Both the position numbers and the translations under genes were made by a program. A stretch of 6,768 bases of DNA from Geodermatophilaceae bacterium (GTDB lineage: Bacteria > Actinomycetota > Actinomycetes > Mycobacteriales > Geodermatophilaceae), in contig JACCSC010000234.1 in the NCBI GenBank assembly GCA_013813215.1, positions 1-6,768 on the forward strand. Reading direction: 5' to 3'. The notes beneath the pieces are model-generated. The model did not search any database and was not told the DNA's origin. It was given only the letters and a program-made list of their open reading frames with translations. Each line of letters begins with the position of its first letter. Position 1 is the stretch's first letter. Positions 6,378 through 6,768 of the stretch are shown here, piece by piece.

Positions 6378-6469
6378 CGCCGCCGACGAGTCGTATTACT
6401 GCGCGAGCTGCCGATGCCGGACACCAGGCCTCAGCACGACAGTCCTTCTTGTACGCAACACCACGGCAA
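6378..6469. other. Non-coding spacer before the 53-codon ORF
   Basis: I see no gene here. TATTAC at 6394-6399 is a weak -10-like match without a convincing -35 partner, so an internal promoter for the small ORF is possible but unsupported. The strand of any signal is uncertain. Confidence 0.3.
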
Positions 6470-6475
6470 GGGAGG
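6470..6475 (+). promoter_or_regulatory. Strong ribosome binding site for the small ORF
   Basis: GGGAGG, within AAGGGAGGA, ends five bases before the ATG at 6481. It is the best-placed Shine-Dalgarno in the window and the main reason to accept the short ORF as translated. Confidence 0.7.
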
Positions 6476-6480
6476 ACCCA

Positions 6481-6642
6481 ATGTTCCAGGCATACGACGT
6501 CGGACTGGAAGCCGAGATCGCCTACCGCCGGGAGCGGCTGGTCGCGTCCGGCCACTCACCCCTGACCCGTTGGGGCCGGCCACGGCGGTCTCTGCGGGGC
6601 CGCAAGGCCCAGGGCGGTTCGAGCCAGCGCTCGACCCGGTGA
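6481..6642 (+). CDS. Small basic hypothetical protein (53 aa) or leader peptide
   Basis: This 53-codon ORF begins MFQAYDVGLEAEIAYRRERL. The first 23 residues are compatible with one amphipathic helix. The rest is rich in Arg (about 12 basic against 4 acidic residues overall), with a basic patch WGRPRRSLRGRK at 31-42 that could bind nucleic acid, and a Ser/Gln/Arg tail. There is no signal peptide or membrane segment. I do not recognise the family. The very good ribosome binding site and ATG start argue that it is translated. Its last codons contain a perfect GGGCC-GCAA-GGCCC hairpin (6597-6610) and a sequence (6613-6622) complementary to the 5' side of the terminator that follows. It may therefore be a stand-alone small gene or the leader ORF of an attenuator controlling a gene beyond the window. 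Confidence 0.6.
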   Translation: MFQAYDVGLEAEIAYRRERLVASGHSPLTRWGRPRRSLRGRKAQGGSSQRSTR

Positions 6643-6673
6643 CCCTGTCCAGCACGGCAGTATTCGAACCGCC
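6613..6673 (+). promoter_or_regulatory. Candidate antiterminator pairing
   Basis: GGCGGTTCGA (6613-6622, inside the small ORF) is exactly complementary to TCGAACCGCC (6664-6673). The second segment overlaps the first seven bases of the terminator's 5' arm (6667-6673), so the two structures compete in part. About 11 bp of the terminator stem could still form. The role is inferred from base pairing only. Confidence 0.35.
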
Positions 6674-6710
6674 GGTGTCGTCGGCTGATCGCCCGACGAC
6701 ACCGGCGGTT
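6667..6710 (+). terminator. Strong stem-loop, probable intrinsic terminator
   Basis: AACCGCCGGTGTCGTCGG (6667-6684) and CCGACGACACCGGCGGTT (6693-6710) form a perfect 18-bp stem with an 8-base loop, 24 bases after the stop of the small ORF. Only TTT follows rather than a long T-run, which is usual for actinobacterial terminators. The symmetry means it could work for transcription from either side. Confidence 0.75.
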
Positions 6711-6768
6711 TCGTCGGTCCCCCGTGGGACCATCGCCCTCGTGCCACGGTGGGGAAGCGACCAACCGC
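6711..6768. other. Window tail, no supported feature
   Basis: I see no complete gene. A GTG at 6741 opens a frame to the edge but has no convincing ribosome binding site. A weak 6-bp inverted repeat (CCGTGG 6722-6727, CCACGG 6744-6749) is present. Confidence 0.3.

Noticed and set aside
4294..6555. Very long open frame on the minus strand opposite the ribosomal protection gene.
   Set aside because: It is antisense to a secure family member, its product is Arg/His/Gly/Asp-rich with no motif, and such frames arise from strong GC bias at third positions.
6613..6624. GGTTCGAGCC resembling a tRNA T-arm.
   Set aside because: Flanking bases do not form a T stem, and no acceptor, D or anticodon arms fit around it.
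6722..6749. CCGTGG/CCACGG inverted repeat near the right edge.
   Set aside because: Six base pairs with a 16-base loop is expected by chance in DNA of this composition.
1..6768. CRISPR arrays, insertion sequences, integrase sites or rRNA/tRNA genes.
   Set aside because: No regularly spaced repeats, transposase motifs, terminal repeats or RNA gene structures were seen by eye on either strand.

Overview
The window is very GC-rich, with third codon positions almost always G or C and frequent GTG starts. Together with the gene families present, this points to a high-GC actinobacterium. No taxon can be fixed from sequence alone.

Layout. Bases 3-398 (+) carry the 3' end of upp (uracil phosphoribosyltransferase), cut by the window edge. 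It overlaps by four bases an acidic pentapeptide-repeat protein (395-985, +). Converging on these, with only three bases between stop codons, is a three-gene minus-strand operon. Read from its promoter it runs: trimeric-type purine nucleoside phosphorylase (3357-4163), a uronate-dehydrogenase-like SDR (2578-3360), and a PGM2/PmmB-type phosphosugar mutase (989-2581). Both junctions inside the operon are GTGA four-base overlaps. A 190-base divergent region (4164-4353) holds the operon promoter, a 12-bp AT-rich palindrome and a possible upstream ORF. It leads to a complete TetM/OtrA-type ribosomal protection GTPase (4354-6339, +). Downstream are competing hairpins, a 53-codon ORF with a strong ribosome binding site (6481-6642) and a strong 18-bp terminator-like hairpin (6667-6710). 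The last 58 bases hold nothing I can call.

How the genes fit together. The left two thirds is nucleoside and base salvage. The phosphorylase releases purine bases and (deoxy)ribose-1-phosphate, the mutase can plausibly move the phosphate to C5, and Upp uses PRPP to recover uracil. The same phosphorylase-mutase-upp arrangement, with upp convergent, is known in Mycobacterium tuberculosis (deoD-pmmB-upp, Rv3307-Rv3309c). Here a sugar dehydrogenase has been added between the first two genes and a pentapeptide protein after upp. The right third is a separate, antibiotic-response-like unit.

Most of the window is recognisable. The points that deserve a second look are the dehydrogenase inside the salvage operon, the lengthened domain IV loop of the protection protein, the overlapping upstream ORF before it, the near-leaderless promoter with its palindrome, and the attenuator-like arrangement at the right end.
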